A DNA stretch of 64,000 nt, from assembly GCF_008326345.1 (NCBI RefSeq), contig NZ_BJEN01000002.1:186001-250000 (forward strand), in the 5' to 3' direction. The notes below the pieces were generated by a model. That model saw only the letters and a list, made by a program, of their open reading frames with translations. It had not been told where the DNA came from and searched no databases. This document shows, in pieces, positions 1 through 8,875 of the stretch. The first letter of the stretch is position 1, and each line of letters opens with the position of its first letter. A program made the translations under genes and the position numbers. The DNA comes from Cutibacterium modestum (GTDB lineage: Bacteria > Actinomycetota > Actinomycetes > Propionibacteriales > Propionibacteriaceae).

Positions 1-2
1 TC

Positions 3-1004
3 TATGCCCTGCTTGAGGGATTGAAGCGGGCCGTCGCCGACCTCGCCGACAGTTTCGATGCCAAGGCTAGAGAATTTGCCGACGTGTTGAAGATGGGGCG
101 TACCCAGCTTCAGGACGCCGTTCCCATGACCCTCGGGGAAGAATTCGACGGGTATGCGCACAACATCCGTGCCGAACTGGACCGACTCGACGTGGGTAGT
201 GACCTGCTTGTGGAGGTCAATTTGGGTGGCACGGCCATCGGTACCCGAATCAATACCCCGGACGGGTACGCCGAGCTGGCGGCCGAAAAGTTGGCCGAGG
301 TGACTGGTTACCCGATTCGCCCCTCTACCAACCTCATGGAATCTTCCTACGACAACGGTGCCTACATTGCCGTCCATTCCATTATCAAGCGGTTGGCTGC
401 GAAGGTATCCAAAATCTGTAATGATCTACGATTGCTGTCGTCTGGCCCCAGGGCTGGGCTCAATGAAATTAACCTTCCAGAGATGCAGGCTGGATCTTCC
501 ATTATGCCGGCCAAGGTGAATCCGGTGATTCCTGAAGTTGTCAACCAGATCTGTTTCAAGGTGTTCGGGAATGACGTTACGGTCTGTTTTGCCGCTGAAG
601 CAGGCCAGCTGGAACTTAACGTGATGGAGCCGGCCCTGTCGCAGGCGATGTTCGAGTCCATCCATTTGCTGACAAATGCGTGCGACACTCTGCGCAGTAA
701 GTGCATCGATGGGATTACTGCCAATGCGGAGCGGTGCCGGAGTTACGTCACCAATTCAATTGGCATCGTGACATACCTGAACGATGTGATTGGCCATCAC
801 CAGGGTGACCTCATCGGCGAGGAGGCTGCTCGCACCGGAAAGTCTGTTCGCGAGGTCGTCCTTGAGCGCGGCTTGATCCCAGAGAAAAGGCTGGATGAGA
901 TCATGTCTACCCAAAACTTCCTACATCCTCGGTACTCCGGGCGTACCTATGAGCCCGGGGAGCGCGGTCTTCCAGAGGATCCCAGGACGACAACTGACGC
1001 CTGA
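3..1004 (+). CDS. aspA: Aspartate ammonia-lyase, 3' part (partial)
   Basis: Converts L-aspartate to fumarate and ammonia, feeding fumarate respiration in anaerobic actinobacteria. The frame is open to the left edge (codons readable from base 3, YALLEGLKR), so the TTG at 21 is internal and about 140 N-terminal residues lie outside the window. The fumarase/aspartase superfamily signature [11 protein letters not shown] is encoded near 490-522 and contains the catalytic-loop serine. Other class hallmarks are [15 protein letters not shown] near the start and GTAIGTRIN. The stop codon at 1002-1004 lies two bases before the start of a C4-dicarboxylate carrier, so the two genes form one unit. AspA rather than fumarase is favoured by this neighbour and by overall resemblance; I am fairly sure of the family and less sure of strict substrate specificity. 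Confidence 0.93.
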   Translation, partial: YALLEGLKRAVADLADSFDAKAREFADVLKMGRTQLQDAVPMTLGEEFDGYAHNIRAELDRLDVGSDLLVEVNLGGTAIGTRINTPDGYAELAAEKLAEVTGYPIRPSTNLMESSYDNGAYIAVHSIIKRLAAKVSKICNDLRLLSSGPRAGLNEINLPEMQAGSSIMPAKVNPVIPEVVNQICFKVFGNDVTVCFAAEAGQLELNVMEPALSQAMFESIHLLTNACDTLRSKCIDGITANAERCRSYVTNSIGIVTYLNDVIGHHQGDLIGEEAARTGKSVREVVLERGLIPEKRLDEIMSTQNFLHPRYSGRTYEPGERGLPEDPRTTTDA

Positions 1005-1006
1005 CG

Positions 1007-2302
1007 ATGTTCTTCATTCAACTTGTCGTTGTCCTCCTATTCATCTTCCTGGGAGCACGCAAGGGTGGACTTGGCATTGCCTATGCCGGGGCTGCCGGTG
1101 TCATCGTTCTGGGGGTACTCGGTTGCAAGGTCGACCCAAACACTGGCATTCCGTGGGATGTCATCGGGGTCATCATCGCGGTGATCTCCTGCGTGGCGGC
1201 CATGGAAGTGGCCGGAGGCCTGGAATTGCTGGTGATGCTCAGCGAACGGGTACTGCGTCGCAATCCGAAGAGAATCACCTTCTTGGCGCCCACAGTGACG
1301 TTCTTCATGACTGTTCTGTGTGGTACCGGGCATGTCGCATTCGCCACTCTCCCTGTCATCGCGGAAGTGGCCAAGGAACAGAAGGTGAGACCCTCACGCC
1401 CACTATCCATCGCGGCGGTCGCCTCACAGATCGGCATCTGTGCCTCGCCCATATCGGCTGCAATGGTGGCTATGGCCGCCATCGTTGGTCCGCTGGGCGT
1501 CTCATATCCGAAGCTGGTCCTGGTTTCGATTGTTGGGGGATTCGCGGGATCGATGATCGGTGCCATCGTCTCCTCGAAACTCGGATGTGAGTTGGAACTT
1601 GACCCGGTTTATCTGGAGCGGCTGGAAAAGGGCCAAGTCTTGCATCGGGGAAAAGGCAGCTATGACATCAAGCCCTACGCAAAACGCTCGCTGGTGATCT
1701 TCGTGGCGTCCCTGGTCGTGGTGATGGTCTATGCCGCTAGCATCACTGCCGTAGATAAACCCCCGTTGCCACGTGGCGCCGCCATCATGACCTTCATGAT
1801 GACCGCCGCCCTCATCATTGCTGCCCTGTGCAAGGTGCCTCTTAAGGAGATCACCTCTCAGGCGACCTATAAGAGCGGCACGTCTGCTGCCATCTGCGTG
1901 ATGGGGGTGGCTTGGCTGGGGAACACCTTCGTAAGTTCCAATATCGCCACGATCAAGACTGCTGGATCAGGGGTCATCCACTCGGCACCGTGGCTGTTGT
2001 TCGTCGTGTTGTTCCTGGCGGCGTCGTTGCTCTACTCGCAAGCCGCAACCACGGTTACGTTTATGCCGGTCGCCGCAGCCCTCGGGATCCCGGCATCAGT
2101 GCTAGTCGGATGCTTCGCCGCGGCCTCGGCGCTGTTTCTGCTGCCTATCTATCCCACCGTGGTTGCTGCGGTCGAGATGGACGACACTGGATCGACGAAG
2201 ATTGGCAAGTACATCTTCAACCATTCGTTCCTGGTGCCTGGCATCGTCTCGATATTGGTTGCCTGTCCGGTTTCCTACGGGGTGATGCTCCTCGTCGGGT
2301 GA
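1007..2302 (+). CDS. dcuA: Anaerobic C4-dicarboxylate carrier (Dcu family)
   Basis: An integral membrane protein of 431 residues, the usual length of DcuA/DcuB, made of about ten or more hydrophobic segments. It would exchange or take up aspartate, fumarate and succinate during fumarate respiration. The N-terminus (MFFIQLVVVLLFIFLGARKG) and the segments GTGHVAFATLPVI and SQAATTVTFMPVAAALG are typical of Dcu carriers. The ATG at 1007 follows the aspA stop by two bases, which implies translational coupling and supports an aspartate-in/succinate-out role. DcuA and DcuB cannot be separated confidently from sequence alone. Confidence 0.9.
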   Translation: MFFIQLVVVLLFIFLGARKGGLGIAYAGAAGVIVLGVLGCKVDPNTGIPWDVIGVIIAVISCVAAMEVAGGLELLVMLSERVLRRNPKRITFLAPTVTFFMTVLCGTGHVAFATLPVIAEVAKEQKVRPSRPLSIAAVASQIGICASPISAAMVAMAAIVGPLGVSYPKLVLVSIVGGFAGSMIGAIVSSKLGCELELDPVYLERLEKGQVLHRGKGSYDIKPYAKRSLVIFVASLVVVMVYAASITAVDKPPLPRGAAIMTFMMTAALIIAALCKVPLKEITSQATYKSGTSAAICVMGVAWLGNTFVSSNIATIKTAGSGVIHSAPWLLFVVLFLAASLLYSQAATTVTFMPVAAALGIPASVLVGCFAAASALFLLPIYPTVVAAVEMDDTGSTKIGKYIFNHSFLVPGIVSILVACPVSYGVMLLVG

Positions 2303-2321
2303 CTCTCACCGCGAATGATGC

Positions 2322-2359
2322 CGAATCGGGCCTGGCCTCAATGGGTTGGGCCCGATTCG
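2322..2359 (+). terminator. Hairpin after the aspA-dcu unit
   Basis: An 11-bp perfect inverted repeat (CGAATCGGGCC at 2322-2332 and GGCCCGATTCG at 2349-2359) with a 16-base loop starts 20 bases after the dcu stop. There is no clear T-tract, so it may be a rho-independent-like terminator or a 3' stabiliser. It also separates the convergent gene at 2382. Confidence 0.55.
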
Positions 2360-2381
2360 CGCGTGCGAGGCGAGCAAGGCC

Positions 2382-2657
2382 TTAGACCACCTTCACCGGG
2401 TGGTCGGGATGCTTGTCCAACCAACCCCGGATGAAGGAGCACTCCGGGTGCACTGCCAGATCCTGGGAGGCGATGTCGTCAAGGGCGAAGCGTGCTAGAG
2501 CGCTGCCGACCCCTTTACCACCGAAGGCGTCGAGCACTTCGGTGTGAGGCATGACGATAACGCTCCCCTCGTGTCGAAATTTAGCGAACCCAGCTAGTTC
2601 ACCGTCAATATAAGCCTCGTAGCGTGATTGCTGGTTGTTTTTGGTGACAGTTGTCAT
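2382..2657 (-). CDS. Small GNAT-like N-acetyltransferase (YjdJ/NATD1 type)
   Basis: A 91-residue protein if started at the ATG at 2655-2657; a TTG nine codons upstream is the alternative. The segment GGKGVGSALARFALDD matches the acetyl-CoA binding loop of GNAT enzymes, and the C-terminal CSFIRGWLDKHPDH resembles the conserved end of the short single-domain family found in many bacteria and in human NATD1. The substrate is unknown. GGAGCT stands immediately before the ATG, an unusually close ribosome-binding site. It is convergent with dcu and divergent from the catalase gene. Confidence 0.75.
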   Translation of the reverse strand: MTTVTKNNQQSRYEAYIDGELAGFAKFRHEGSVIVMPHTEVLDAFGGKGVGSALARFALDDIASQDLAVHPECSFIRGWLDKHPDHPVKVV

Positions 2658-2874
2658 AGCTCCATTGTTTCTCGGTAACCCCAATGTTGGTGCAGTTGGT
2701 AGCTGTGGCGATCTGGTTCGGAGCCGGGGTTAGTGCTATCGACAGTAGCGGCGGAGTCATTGCTACACACGTTTGCCATGAGGCCCGTGGGGTCCGCGAG
2801 GATTCGGCTGGATCTGCTTGGAGGTGACCCTGAATAGCGGCAGGCTGGAACGTACCAGAACGAACGGAGGAATC

Positions 2875-4326
2875 ATGCCCATTGATCCCAGTAGAACGTC
2901 AACGAACACCAATGGGTCACCAGCGCCCAGCGACGAATACTCCCTGACCGTCGGCGCTGACGGCCCGGTAGTGCTTCACGACGCGCATCTCGTCGACACC
3001 CTGGCCCACTTCAACCGTGAGAACATCCCCGAGCGCAAGCCCCACGCCAAAGGCTCGGGTGCTTTCGGTCACCTCGAGATCACCGCCGACGTCTCGGAAT
3101 ACACCAAGGCGTCCTTTCTGCAAAAGGGGCGCGACACCCCGATGCTGGCCCGATTCTCCACAGTCGCCGGTGAGCTCGGAAGCCCCGACACCTGGCGTGA
3201 CGTGCGTGGATTCTCGCTAAAGTTCTACACCGACGAGGGCAACTTCGACTTGGTCGGTAATAACACCCCAGTATTCTTTATGCGTGACCCGATGAAGTTC
3301 CCGCACTTTATCCGCTCTCAGAAACGGTTGCCGAGTTCCGGCCTGCGCAGCCCGAACATGATGTACGACTATTGGTCGCTCTCCCCCGAATCGGCCCACC
3401 AGGTCGCGTACCTCATGGGACCGCGCGGTATTCCGCTCAGCTATCGCACCATGAACGGCTACTCCTCGCACACCTACTCCTGGACCAACGCCGACGGTCA
3501 GATCACCTGGGTGAAGTACCATTTCATCAGCGACCAGGGCGTCCACAACATGACTGCTGACCAGGCTAAGGCAATCGTCGGGGACCACCCTGACATTCAT
3601 CGCGAGGACCTCTTCAACCATATCGCTGACGGCGACTACCCGTCCTGGACAGTCAAAGTGCAGCTCATGCCCTACGACGCGGCCAAGGACTACCGGTTCA
3701 ACCCGTTCGACATCACTAAGGTGTGGCCGCACAGAGACTACCCGCTGCACACCATCGGCAAGTTCACTCTGGACCGCAACCCGGAGAACTTCTTCGCTCA
3801 GATTGAGCAGGCGGCCTTCTCGCCGTCCAACACCGTCGGGGGCACGGGGTTGTCCCCCGACCGCATGCTGCTGAGCCGGGCGTTCGCCTACAACGACGCC
3901 GCCCGCAATCGCTTGGGTGTCAACTACGAGCAACTCCCCGTGAACCGTCCGACGACGCCTACGAACCAATACACCTTCGACGGCCAGATGGCCTTCGAAC
4001 ACTCCGGAGCGGCGCCCACCTACGCCCCGAACTCCTACGGTCGCGATTTTGCCACCGGCTATCGAGCCGGGGCAGAGGCAACCTGGGAGACCGACGGCGA
4101 GCTCATCCGCGCTGCCCAAACCCTGCATGCCCAAGATGACGACTTCGGGCAGGCCCACACCCTGGTGCATGACGTTTTCTCCGTCGCCGAGCGCGACGAG
4201 CTCGTCGAGACCCTGGTCGACCTGATGACCAACTTCGACATGGAGGAACCGGTCATCGGCAACACGTTGTCGTATTGGCGCAATATCGACGCCGGTGTCG
4301 CCGAGGCAATCGAGGGCAGAATCTAA
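2875..4326 (+). CDS. katA: Haem catalase (clade 3 type)
   Basis: Dismutates hydrogen peroxide to water and oxygen. With the ATG at 2875 (GGAGG eight bases upstream) the product is 483 residues, the normal size of small-subunit catalases. The active-site histidine is His57 in [13 protein letters not shown], the distal asparagine lies in [12 protein letters not shown] (residues 129-130), and the proximal haem ligand is Tyr339 in [14 protein letters not shown], followed by the conserved VNYEQLPVN. No signal peptide is visible, so it acts in the cytoplasm. It stands alone between divergent and convergent neighbours. An in-frame start 19 codons upstream exists but lacks a comparable ribosome-binding site. 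Confidence 0.97.
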   Translation: MPIDPSRTSTNTNGSPAPSDEYSLTVGADGPVVLHDAHLVDTLAHFNRENIPERKPHAKGSGAFGHLEITADVSEYTKASFLQKGRDTPMLARFSTVAGELGSPDTWRDVRGFSLKFYTDEGNFDLVGNNTPVFFMRDPMKFPHFIRSQKRLPSSGLRSPNMMYDYWSLSPESAHQVAYLMGPRGIPLSYRTMNGYSSHTYSWTNADGQITWVKYHFISDQGVHNMTADQAKAIVGDHPDIHREDLFNHIADGDYPSWTVKVQLMPYDAAKDYRFNPFDITKVWPHRDYPLHTIGKFTLDRNPENFFAQIEQAAFSPSNTVGGTGLSPDRMLLSRAFAYNDAARNRLGVNYEQLPVNRPTTPTNQYTFDGQMAFEHSGAAPTYAPNSYGRDFATGYRAGAEATWETDGELIRAAQTLHAQDDDFGQAHTLVHDVFSVAERDELVETLVDLMTNFDMEEPVIGNTLSYWRNIDAGVAEAIEGRI

Positions 4327-4347
4327 CGTGCCTATTCCAGCCTAACG

Positions 4348-4392
4348 TGTCGACCCGGCGCTGGGCTGCCCCACAGTTCAGTGCTGGGTCGA
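4348..4392. terminator. Bidirectional hairpin between katA and the ABC operon end
   Basis: GTCGACCCGGC (4348-4358) pairs with GCTGGGTCGAC (4382-4392) with one G-T wobble. It lies between the convergent ends of katA and the ABC exporter gene and runs slightly into the latter's last codons. It probably serves both transcripts; no clear T-tract was seen. Confidence 0.45.
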
Positions 4393-6123
4393 CCACACTC
4401 GCCACAGTGTGGCGAACGGGCCGCCGTTGTGACGCAACTGCTTCGGCGGTCCTACCTCGACGATCCGACCGTCGTCCATCACCGCTACCTCGTCGGCCAT
4501 CGCCACCTGGGACAAACGGTGTGCCACCACGAGGGCGGTCCGTCCCCTGACAACCTCGGCCGCGGCACGGTCAAGAGCAGCAGCACCGGAGCTGCCGGCC
4601 TCTGCCGTCGCTTCATCGAGGATGATGACAGGAGGGTCCGCCAACAATGCGCGCGCCAGGGCGACCTGTTGCGCTTGGGCAGGTGAGAGACGGGTTCCCA
4701 ACCGTCCCACCACGGTGTCGACGCCGTGGGGGAGGTGCTCGACCCATTCGGCCCCGACCCGTCTCAGTGCGGCGAGGACGGCGTCGCGGACGCGTTCGTC
4801 GGGCCAGTGCTCAGTGTCAGCGGAGAGGCCGAGTGCGACGTCGTCGAGAAGGGTGCCGGAGAAGGTGTGGATTTCCTGGCTGATGAGCACGGTTCGGGCC
4901 TGGCCCGGTGTGATGGCGATGCTTCCCTGCCGGGGTTCTAGTAACCCCGCTACCAAGGACGCCAAGGTTGACTTGCCCGCTCCAGACTCTCCGACGAGGA
5001 CCATGGTGTGTCCCGATGGAATGTCCAGACTCACCTTGTGCAGCACATCGGGTCCGTTCCGATAGCCGAAACTTACTCGATCCACGTGGATCGCCGCCGG
5101 TCCAGGCAGGCTCCGCTCCGCGATGGTCGGCTCCCCGTGGTGTGCCCGGATGACGCCCACTACCCGCTGTAAACACACCCAAGCTGCCTGCAGGTTATTG
5201 AGGAACATCAATAGGAAGCGGACCGGGGAGAACAGCCTTAACAGCACCAGTACTGCCGACGCGGCCGCGCCGACGCTCAGTCTGTCGGTCGTGACAAGCA
5301 GGTATCCCGTCCAGGCGACGCCGATGGTTGCCATCGCCTCGCCCGCTAGCAGCCGCACAACGAGGGTGTTGCCGAGGAATCGTCCGCGTAGGTTCCACCG
5401 GATTGCCTGCCACGATCCGTTGGCCACCGTTCGGATGCGCAGGTTTTCCAGGCCAAAGGCCCGCACGACGTCCAGCCCGTGAATCGTCGAGAGGATGTGT
5501 TGGGACTGGGTCGTCGAGGCTCTTCTCTCCACCCGGTACACCGGTGGGGCGGTGCGCAAGAATTCTCGGATCGCCAACCCGTAGAGCAGCGCGGCGAGGG
5601 TGACCGGGATGAAGAAGAGCGGGTGCAGGCTGGCCAGCGCCCCGACCGACACAACCACCATGATCATGGTGTTGACAAGGCGCGGGAGGGCGCCGTTGGC
5701 GGCATCGCGGACAGCCGTGACATCGTCGGATGCCCGAGAGACGAGATCTGCGGTACCGGCCCGCTCCACCCGTTGCTGGTCCAGGCCCAACCCGGCTGCG
5801 ATCATTGACTCCCGCAACCGGGTGACGATGGTTGTGAAAAAAGACGGCGTGAGGGATTGTGCGGCACCGTTGCAGATCCCCGACCCGATCACAGCGGTCG
5901 CCATTACTAGCGCAGGGGTGAGCAGGGCCGAGGGCGAGCCATGAGCTCGTGCGGTATCGATGATCCACCCAGTCGCCATTGGGGTCGCCAGATCGAGCAG
6001 GGACGCGGCCGTGATCACCACGATTGCCCCGACGAAGTAACCACGCACTCCGCGCGCTGCCTGATGGACTTCCTGGCGGACTTGGGCAGTAGTGGCGAGT
6101 GGCAACCAACGTGGTGTGCTCAT
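4378..6123 (-). CDS. ABC exporter subunit with consensus ATPase site (TMD-NBD)
   Basis: A 581-residue half-transporter with about six membrane segments in residues 30-320 and an ATPase domain in the rest. Walker A (VGESGAGKST), Walker B with its glutamate (VIILDEAT) and the H-loop (VVAHRLSQ) are intact, but the ABC signature reads LSPAQ instead of LSGGQ. This complements the partner upstream, which has an intact signature but degenerate Walker and H-loop motifs, so the two should form an asymmetric heterodimer. Its ATG overlaps the partner's stop by four bases. It is the last gene of the B12-riboswitch operon. Exporter-fold proteins can also import (mycobacterial IrtAB for siderophores, Rv1819c for cobalamin), so the direction of transport and the substrate are open. 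Confidence 0.85.
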   Translation of the reverse strand: MSTPRWLPLATTAQVRQEVHQAARGVRGYFVGAIVVITAASLLDLATPMATGWIIDTARAHGSPSALLTPALVMATAVIGSGICNGAAQSLTPSFFTTIVTRLRESMIAAGLGLDQQRVERAGTADLVSRASDDVTAVRDAANGALPRLVNTMIMVVVSVGALASLHPLFFIPVTLAALLYGLAIREFLRTAPPVYRVERRASTTQSQHILSTIHGLDVVRAFGLENLRIRTVANGSWQAIRWNLRGRFLGNTLVVRLLAGEAMATIGVAWTGYLLVTTDRLSVGAAASAVLVLLRLFSPVRFLLMFLNNLQAAWVCLQRVVGVIRAHHGEPTIAERSLPGPAAIHVDRVSFGYRNGPDVLHKVSLDIPSGHTMVLVGESGAGKSTLASLVAGLLEPRQGSIAITPGQARTVLISQEIHTFSGTLLDDVALGLSADTEHWPDERVRDAVLAALRRVGAEWVEHLPHGVDTVVGRLGTRLSPAQAQQVALARALLADPPVIILDEATAEAGSSGAAALDRAAAEVVRGRTALVVAHRLSQVAMADEVAVMDDGRIVEVGPPKQLRHNGGPFATLWRVWSTQH

Positions 6124-7886
6124 GACAGCATCCCCCGGTAGTCATCGCGACTCAGCAGGTCGCGGTGTGGTGCGCGGGCGACCTCGCGGCCGTCGACGTC
6201 GAATAGCACCACCTCGTCCATCTGGTCCAGTATGGCCGGGGATGTCGTGGCAATGATGGTGGTGCGTCCCTCCCGCAACTTGTGCAGCCGTTCCGCGATG
6301 GTGGCGATCGTGGCAGCGTCAATGCTTGTCGTGGGGTCGACCAGCATCAGGCCGTCGGGGGAATGCAGCAGGGCACGGGCCAGGGCCAGACGCTGACGTT
6401 GGCCTCCGGACACGTAGCGACCACCTTCTCCGACCTCGGTCTCCAATCCACGCGGCAGTACCGCAGCGACGGTGTCTAGGGCAGCTGCGTCAGTGACGGC
6501 ACTCAGCCTGGCGACAGTCGTTTGGCCGTCGAGCACGATGTTGGCGTGTGCCGTGTCATCGAACAACTCCGGTGAACGGGGCGCCACTAGCACCAGACGA
6601 CGCCGTTGGGCAGGGTTGAGATGACTGGCGGGGACCCCATTCAGGACGGTCTCGGAGCCGTGGTCAATCGCCTCGGCCAGGGCGTCACACACCTTTTGCG
6701 GCGCCACAACCCCCAGATGGCTGCCGCCGGGGACGTCAAGCTGGGAATCCCCGACCGGAACGTGCAATTCCACCGGTCCATCCCCCGGCGTGGTGCGGGC
6801 GCCGTCGTCGGGATGGACTGCCCAGGCCACCGGGCTGTCACGCAGCTCACAGAACCGATCCCCGGAGGCGTGGGCGCTGGCTAGCATCGTCGCAGTGTCA
6901 ACGCCCAGCGCCCGCAGTGGTGGACCCAGGGTCTGTGCCAGGCCGACTACCGTGACGAGCTCACCGGCGCTGATATGCCCGCCCAGGGTGAGCCACCCGG
7001 CCAAGACCGTCAGCACCGTGATAAACACCCCCACCGAGGCATTGATGGTGCCGGTGTAGACCCCCTTGACGCGCCGGGTGCGCAAGGTGGCATTGAGGCC
7101 CTCGCGGCTGGCGACCCGGAACCTTGCGGTGGCTCGACGTTGCGCTGATAACCCCTGGATGACCCGAAGCCCACTGGTGAGGTCGGCGGCCGACCCGGCG
7201 ACCGCGGCCTCGGCACGGCGCTCGCGGTGAGTGCTCCGTTTGACGGGCGCCACTCCTTTCACCGACAGCAGGATGAGCAACGGGACAATGCATGTCGTCG
7301 CGAGTACCAGCCAGCCATTGATGAGAGCCATCGAGATGAGGGCACCGAGCAGGGTGACGATGTTGCCGAGGATAGACGTCAGTGCGATGAAGGCTCGCGA
7401 GACCGCCCGCACGTCGGTGACGAGGACTGCGAGCAGGTCGCCGGGGAGCCGTGAGCGCCCACCGACCCCCTCCGGAGCGGTGATCCAGTCGAGGGCCTGC
7501 ACCCGGAGGTCGTGTTCGGCTAGACCAGCGCCGACATTGGTCTGCATCCGCACCGTTTGGGCTACTGCGCGCACCACGTAGGCCAACGCGACCAAAGCCA
7601 GCCACCCGGTCAGTGCCGCGGCATCGGCGGCCACCACCCCGTCGTCGATAGCGCGTCCTAGGGCCATCGGCACCCCAATGTTCACCAGGCTGACAAAGGC
7701 CGAGGCGATCGACCCGGGCAGTAGCCAACGCCGCCCATCGTGGGTCATCTGGCGCACCACTGCCCGCCCGTCGTGGGCTTGGGTGACGTCGATCAGAGGG
7801 GCGTCAACCGGTGGCGGGGTCTGCCGGGGGATGCGTGGCAGCCAGCCCACTCTCGACTGCCAGTCCCGCCGTGGGGCTCGGATCAC
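6120..7886 (-). CDS. ABC exporter subunit with degenerate ATPase site
   Basis: A 588-residue TMD-NBD half-transporter. The membrane part spans roughly residues 50-320. In the ATPase domain the Walker A region reads GVVAPQKVCD, without the GxxGxGKS loop; Walker B reads LMLVDPTTSID, with proline where the catalytic glutamate should be; and the H-loop position is ATTSP, with threonine for histidine. The signature VSGGQRQRLALARALL is intact. This is the classic pattern of the degenerate half of a heterodimeric exporter. It pairs with the downstream gene (four-base overlap) and its start overlaps the stop of the ChlI-like gene (four bases). The substrate is unknown. Confidence 0.85.
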   Translation of the reverse strand: MIRAPRRDWQSRVGWLPRIPRQTPPPVDAPLIDVTQAHDGRAVVRQMTHDGRRWLLPGSIASAFVSLVNIGVPMALGRAIDDGVVAADAAALTGWLALVALAYVVRAVAQTVRMQTNVGAGLAEHDLRVQALDWITAPEGVGGRSRLPGDLLAVLVTDVRAVSRAFIALTSILGNIVTLLGALISMALINGWLVLATTCIVPLLILLSVKGVAPVKRSTHRERRAEAAVAGSAADLTSGLRVIQGLSAQRRATARFRVASREGLNATLRTRRVKGVYTGTINASVGVFITVLTVLAGWLTLGGHISAGELVTVVGLAQTLGPPLRALGVDTATMLASAHASGDRFCELRDSPVAWAVHPDDGARTTPGDGPVELHVPVGDSQLDVPGGSHLGVVAPQKVCDALAEAIDHGSETVLNGVPASHLNPAQRRRLVLVAPRSPELFDDTAHANIVLDGQTTVARLSAVTDAAALDTVAAVLPRGLETEVGEGGRYVSGGQRQRLALARALLHSPDGLMLVDPTTSIDAATIATIAERLHKLREGRTTIIATTSPAILDQMDEVVLFDVDGREVARAPHRDLLSRDDYRGMLS

Positions 7887-8875
7887 GCTACCTCCGGACC
7901 GCCAACGGACTCGAGCGGGTGTCTCCTCATTCGGTGGGGCAGGACGAGTCGGGCGGCTTGGGTGAGATCGTCCGCGGTGATCTCGATGCGACCATCCCAG
8001 GCTGCCAGGGTGCGTGCCGCTCGAACCATCATGATGTCGGCGCGGTGGCCGTCGACGTGGGCGTTAATGCATACGTGAGCCACTCTCGTGAGGGTCTCGT
8101 CGGCAATGGTGACTTGTTTGACGAGCTCGGTGGCACGTTTGATCTTCTCACTGATCTCGTGGCCATTCTGTTCCCATCTCCGCGAGAAGCCAACGGGGTC
8201 GTCTTCAAAGGCTAGCCGACGTCGGATTACCTCGACGCGTCTGTCGGGGCTATCCTCCCCACCGACGGTCACGCACAGCCCGAACCGATCGAGCAGCTGG
8301 GGGCGCAACTCTCCCTCCTCGGGATTCATGGTGCCAACCAGGGTGAATCGGGCCGGATGGGAGACGCTGACTCCTTCCCGCTCGACTGTGTTGACGCCCA
8401 TGGCGGCCGAGTCCAGCAGCAGGTCGACGACGTGATCGTCGAGCAGGTTGACCTCGTCAACGTAGAGGATCGCGCGGTGGGCGGCCGCCAGTAGACCCGG
8501 CTCGAAGCGGCGGCGTCCCTCACGAAGGGCAGTCTCCATGTCGAGGGTGCCGGTAACCCGATCCTCGGTGGCCCCCACCGGCAGCTCGACCACCGGCACC
8601 CGAACGGTATGTGGCTCAGGCATGGTCTCGGGCAGGCCCAGCTGCCCGGAATACTCCGAGTATTCCTTGGGGGAGAGATGATAGGTCCCCGGAACCTCCC
8701 AGTGCTTGGGCAGCAGGGCGGCGAGTCCGCGCACCGCAGTAGACTTGGCAGTGCCCTTTTCGCCGCGGATGAGTACCCCAGACAGGTCGGGGCTGATGGT
8801 GGCGAGGATGAGGGCCAGCTTCATCTCCTCTTGCCCGACGATGGCGCAGAAGGGGTAGACGGGGCGTTGTGCCAT
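7883..8875 (-). CDS. ChlI/BchI-like AAA+ ATPase (chelatase subunit)
   Basis: A 330-residue AAA+ protein of the magnesium-chelatase subunit I family. It shows Walker A GEKGTAKST near residue 37, Walker B ILYVDEVNLLDDH and the conserved TMNPEEGELRPQLLDRFGL. In the family this subunit forms an ATP-driven ring with the ChlD-type VWA protein and powers metal insertion by ChlH/CobN. Here the VWA protein and a CobN-like protein are encoded directly upstream, so the three plausibly form one metallochelatase. The ATG at 8875 lies inside the end of the VWA gene (55-base overlap), and the stop overlaps the next ABC gene. The metal and the tetrapyrrole substrate are not known. Confidence 0.88.
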   Translation of the reverse strand: MAQRPVYPFCAIVGQEEMKLALILATISPDLSGVLIRGEKGTAKSTAVRGLAALLPKHWEVPGTYHLSPKEYSEYSGQLGLPETMPEPHTVRVPVVELPVGATEDRVTGTLDMETALREGRRRFEPGLLAAAHRAILYVDEVNLLDDHVVDLLLDSAAMGVNTVEREGVSVSHPARFTLVGTMNPEEGELRPQLLDRFGLCVTVGGEDSPDRRVEVIRRRLAFEDDPVGFSRRWEQNGHEISEKIKRATELVKQVTIADETLTRVAHVCINAHVDGHRADIMMVRAARTLAAWDGRIEITADDLTQAARLVLPHRMRRHPLESVGGPEVA

